DNA of 20,728 bases from Saccoglossus kowalevskii (lineage: Eukaryota > Hemichordata > Enteropneusta > Harrimaniidae). The stretch is taken from positions 43,362 to 64,089 of the forward strand of contig NW_003108090.1 in the NCBI RefSeq assembly GCF_000003605.2, read 5' to 3'. The notes below the pieces were generated by a model. The model was given only the letters and a program-made list of their open reading frames with translations, was not told the DNA's origin and did no database searches. Position 1 is the stretch's first letter. Each line of letters opens with the position of its first letter. Position numbers and translations under genes: made by a program. Shown here one piece after another: positions 18,499-20,728 of this stretch.

Positions 18499-19730
18499 TA
18501 AGAAAATATTGCCAAAAAAATAGTTTTGCTTCTTGTCATTCATTGCACACGTCAGTAACCGGTATCTCAGACATTTCGTTTTGTAATTCCGCAGACCAGT
18601 GAAGTGCACCACATACCAAAGAATGTGGAAATGTTTGTTCTATTTCAGAGTATGATTTTCCATTAAAAATCAGCCTTTAATGCAAGTATTCAAAAGTAAT
18701 ATTCAATAAATGTTGATCATTGTTGGTATTAAATAATCATAATACACAAATAAATATTAAAAAAAAATTGCAACACAGCATCATTTTTTAATTTGGGAGC
18801 AAAAGCAAAAATTTGTTTTCTCTCATTTCTCAGAATCGTTGGCATAGCTACATTTGGTTTAGCACTGTATTCACAATTAATATACACATTGCTGTTCATA
18901 TTTTAAAATGCTATAATTTTGCAAGAGATGAATTTATGCAAATCATGGATCAGTGAAAATTGTTTTTGCAGCAGTGAGAATTTATTTTTTTACGACAGAG
19001 TATCAGTGAATTTCCTATTTACGAATGCCATTAAACCATTAATCCTAGCAGCGAAAATAGATGACTGAGGTATACCCTACTGCATTACATCATACCTGAA
19101 CCTACATTATTTGATAGTAAAGGGTGTTCAATATTATGGTTTTCATGCAACATGTACAATGTGTGTACAATACATTGTTAAAGTGACATTTTATAACATG
19201 ATAATCATCGTTCTTCAAATTTGTTAACCACAAATTATATGTAACTTTCCAGTATTGTGGGGTTTGTGATATCAAATAAAAATATAAATGAAATATAATG
19301 TAGCACTTTAATTTATCAATTTTTAACATTTGATTATAAATGAGTCAGGTTGTCTAATAGGAGTATTATTCTACACTATACTCCATTTGGGTTAGATAGT
19401 GTACGGCAAACAAATTACACAAGTCATTGAAAATCACAAAATGTTGTACTAGTGGATGAGGAGTTAATTCTATGTGAGCGATCATAGTTTGCAACCATTT
19501 TAATAAGTCTATAATATAGAAGGATCAATGAGTGAATGCGTCTCAAATGTTTAACACAAGTTTAAACACATTCTATTATATTGTATGTGAGCACAGTTTC
19601 TGAAAATCTTTGTAACCATGATGTGAGATACTACACTATCACCTCGTCTGAGTACAACTCAATGGGTAAGTTTGCTTAGATACCAGTATCATCAGCACAC
19701 GTCATCAAACTACCATTTGTTTAATATTTA
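18499..19730. other. AT-rich stretch with one weak exon-like segment
   Basis: Mostly featureless. A plus-strand segment ending at 19665 has a good donor ATGG|GTAAGT and an open frame back to about 19566 (see findings). The frame at 19102-19329 is translated AT-rich DNA. Confidence 0.4.
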
Positions 19731-19734
19731 TTTC

Positions 19735-19795
19735 AGGGGTTTTTCTAAACCGGGGAACGGGCACAGCGCCCTGATACTCTCAGATGGTGCCCTCA
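19735..19795. repeat. GC-rich fragment, probable repeat relic
   Basis: A short GC-rich island (AAACCGGGGAACGGGCACAG, then CGCCC and GGTGCCCTC) in AT-rich DNA, containing a GGGC...GCCC fold-back. Such abrupt composition change suggests the remnant of an inserted element. No second copy is in the window. Confidence 0.35.
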
Positions 19796-19922
19796 TAATA
19801 CAGAATTGCCAGTGAACTTTCAAGTCATACCGGTATATATATTTCTTGAGTCATGCACTTCCGTGCTGCCGTACAATATGAAATCTTCCTCAAATATATT
19901 TTTCCCTGTGTAAACTTCCCAG

Positions 19923-20084
19923 CAACACCAGCTGACAATGTGTCTGGACACCAAATACACTAAAGTTACTCCAAAAATATTTAAATGGCGATAGATACAC
20001 CGTTAAAACGGCGCAGAAACCTTCCGATATGACATTTCCAGGTCAATCCGGCATTGTCTCGCTCCTTCGTCTGTTCATTTTTTC
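19923..20084. repeat. 162 bp CpG-bearing dispersed repeat, copy 2
   Basis: Direct copy of 18081-18242 with the same ends. Many of the differences are at CpG or TpG/CpA sites (for example GGTGATAG against GGCGATAG), as expected from CpG decay. Confidence 0.85.
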
Positions 20085-20274
20085 TAGAAAAAAACCTGTA
20101 ATTTCCTCTACAATTTTAATTTCAAAGCAGAAAAATAGAAACATAATACTCAAAGGCAATTTTAGCAGTACTATATTGGGTTATATTTAGTGCCTTTAAG
20201 GTAGCGAGAAGGGTTTTGTGACGTTTTCGAATAAATCATTCTCTGTCTGTTGTCTTGTTCAGAAGAGTAATTTA

Positions 20275-20412
20275 GCTTATATATTTCAAAAGACTAAGTA
20301 TAGAGGTACAAGTTCGCACAAACTGGACAGACATTGTTTACATAATTATCACGTGACATCAAAAATGGCGAATCTTGTAAAAATGACTAAGTCCTCGATT
20401 GCGAGAGCACAC
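20275..20412 (+). promoter_or_regulatory. possible promoter and first start codon, plus strand
   Basis: TATATATTT near 20278 precedes a palindromic E-box TCACGTGA (20349-20356; USF/MITF/TFEB/Myc type). The E-box is followed by AAAAATGGCG (ATG at 20365), which is both a good start context and YY1-like. The frame from this ATG runs 21 codons (MANLVKMTKSS...) to TGA, or could leave at CCTG|GTGAAA near 20407. CpG density rises here towards the window end. No downstream exon joins in phase by simple inspection. Confidence 0.25.
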
Positions 20413-20728
20413 TGCGGAATTTCCTGGTGAAATTTACGTCATGCATTGTCCGTAATCAAGTCCATTGAAATGCGTCTCCAATAATCAAAAGACCTATTAT
20501 TCCGATTTCTATGCAGGTTTGTTTTTTTGTCCTCAAGTTATTTCATACTTGGCACCTTTAACAGACTATTATTCTGTGACAAAGCATTTTCTTTAATAAC
20601 CCAGACATATTTCGCACCATCATTATCTTTTGAACGATAACTGCGAGTTTGAATGTCCTAGTCCGAACGCACTTGATTTGGCAGCGGTCCCAATGAGTCG
20701 TACTCAATCGAAACTTCAATTCGAGAAA

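Overview
The window looks like a stretch of a metazoan nuclear genome: AT-rich, gene-poor, intronic or intergenic. No bacterial gene organisation is present. There are no long open frames, no ribosome-binding sites and no operons. What can be seen instead is a tRNA-derived SINE, short inverted-repeat transposons, several dispersed repeats, eukaryotic splice sites with branch points, and TATA and AATAAA signals. The repeat style (CpG-bearing repeats in an AT-rich background, tRNA-type SINE, (CGCA)n tract) suggests a marine invertebrate such as a mollusc, brachiopod or hemichordate. The species cannot be fixed from the sequence alone.

Layout. Positions 1-265 are the end of a 43-48 bp tandem array cut by the window edge. 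Positions 976-1030 hold paired GAGGGCGC-type sites, and 1205-1580 is a CpG-rich patch with GC box, TGACGTA and TATA-like elements. Two direct copies of a repeat lie at 3255-3775. A Ser/Pro/Lys-rich minus-strand frame at about 4097-4316 is a candidate exon. A repeat of about 222 bp, built from degenerate 33 bp units, occurs at 6221-6443 and again at 9214-9434. Between these copies, 8220-9010 is a composite of a tRNA-like SINE head, two 124 bp direct repeats, a (CGCA)n tract and a strong terminal hairpin. Two miniature inverted-repeat transposons follow: one piggyBac-like (10777-11017) and one hAT-like (12963-13283). Two further direct repeats occupy 17961-18498 and 18081/19923.

The best gene evidence is on the minus strand at 17.5-16.2 kb. 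It consists of a TATA box, a short first coding exon with a canonical donor, a second exon with a GTAAGT donor, a third exon with a CTAAC branch point and CAG acceptor, an in-frame stop and a downstream AATAAA. The three exons join in phase to give a predicted basic protein of 69 residues that I do not recognise. The Ser/Pro/Lys-rich exon at 4.1-4.3 kb is on the same strand and has a compatible entry phase, so it could be a distant exon of the same or another gene. The right-hand end (20.2-20.7 kb) becomes CpG-richer and may approach the 5' end of another gene.

I found no convincing undescribed multi-gene system. The most useful leads are the small minus-strand gene, the two TIR elements with matching target-site signatures, the SINE/hairpin composite, and the recurring RFX X-box-like sites.
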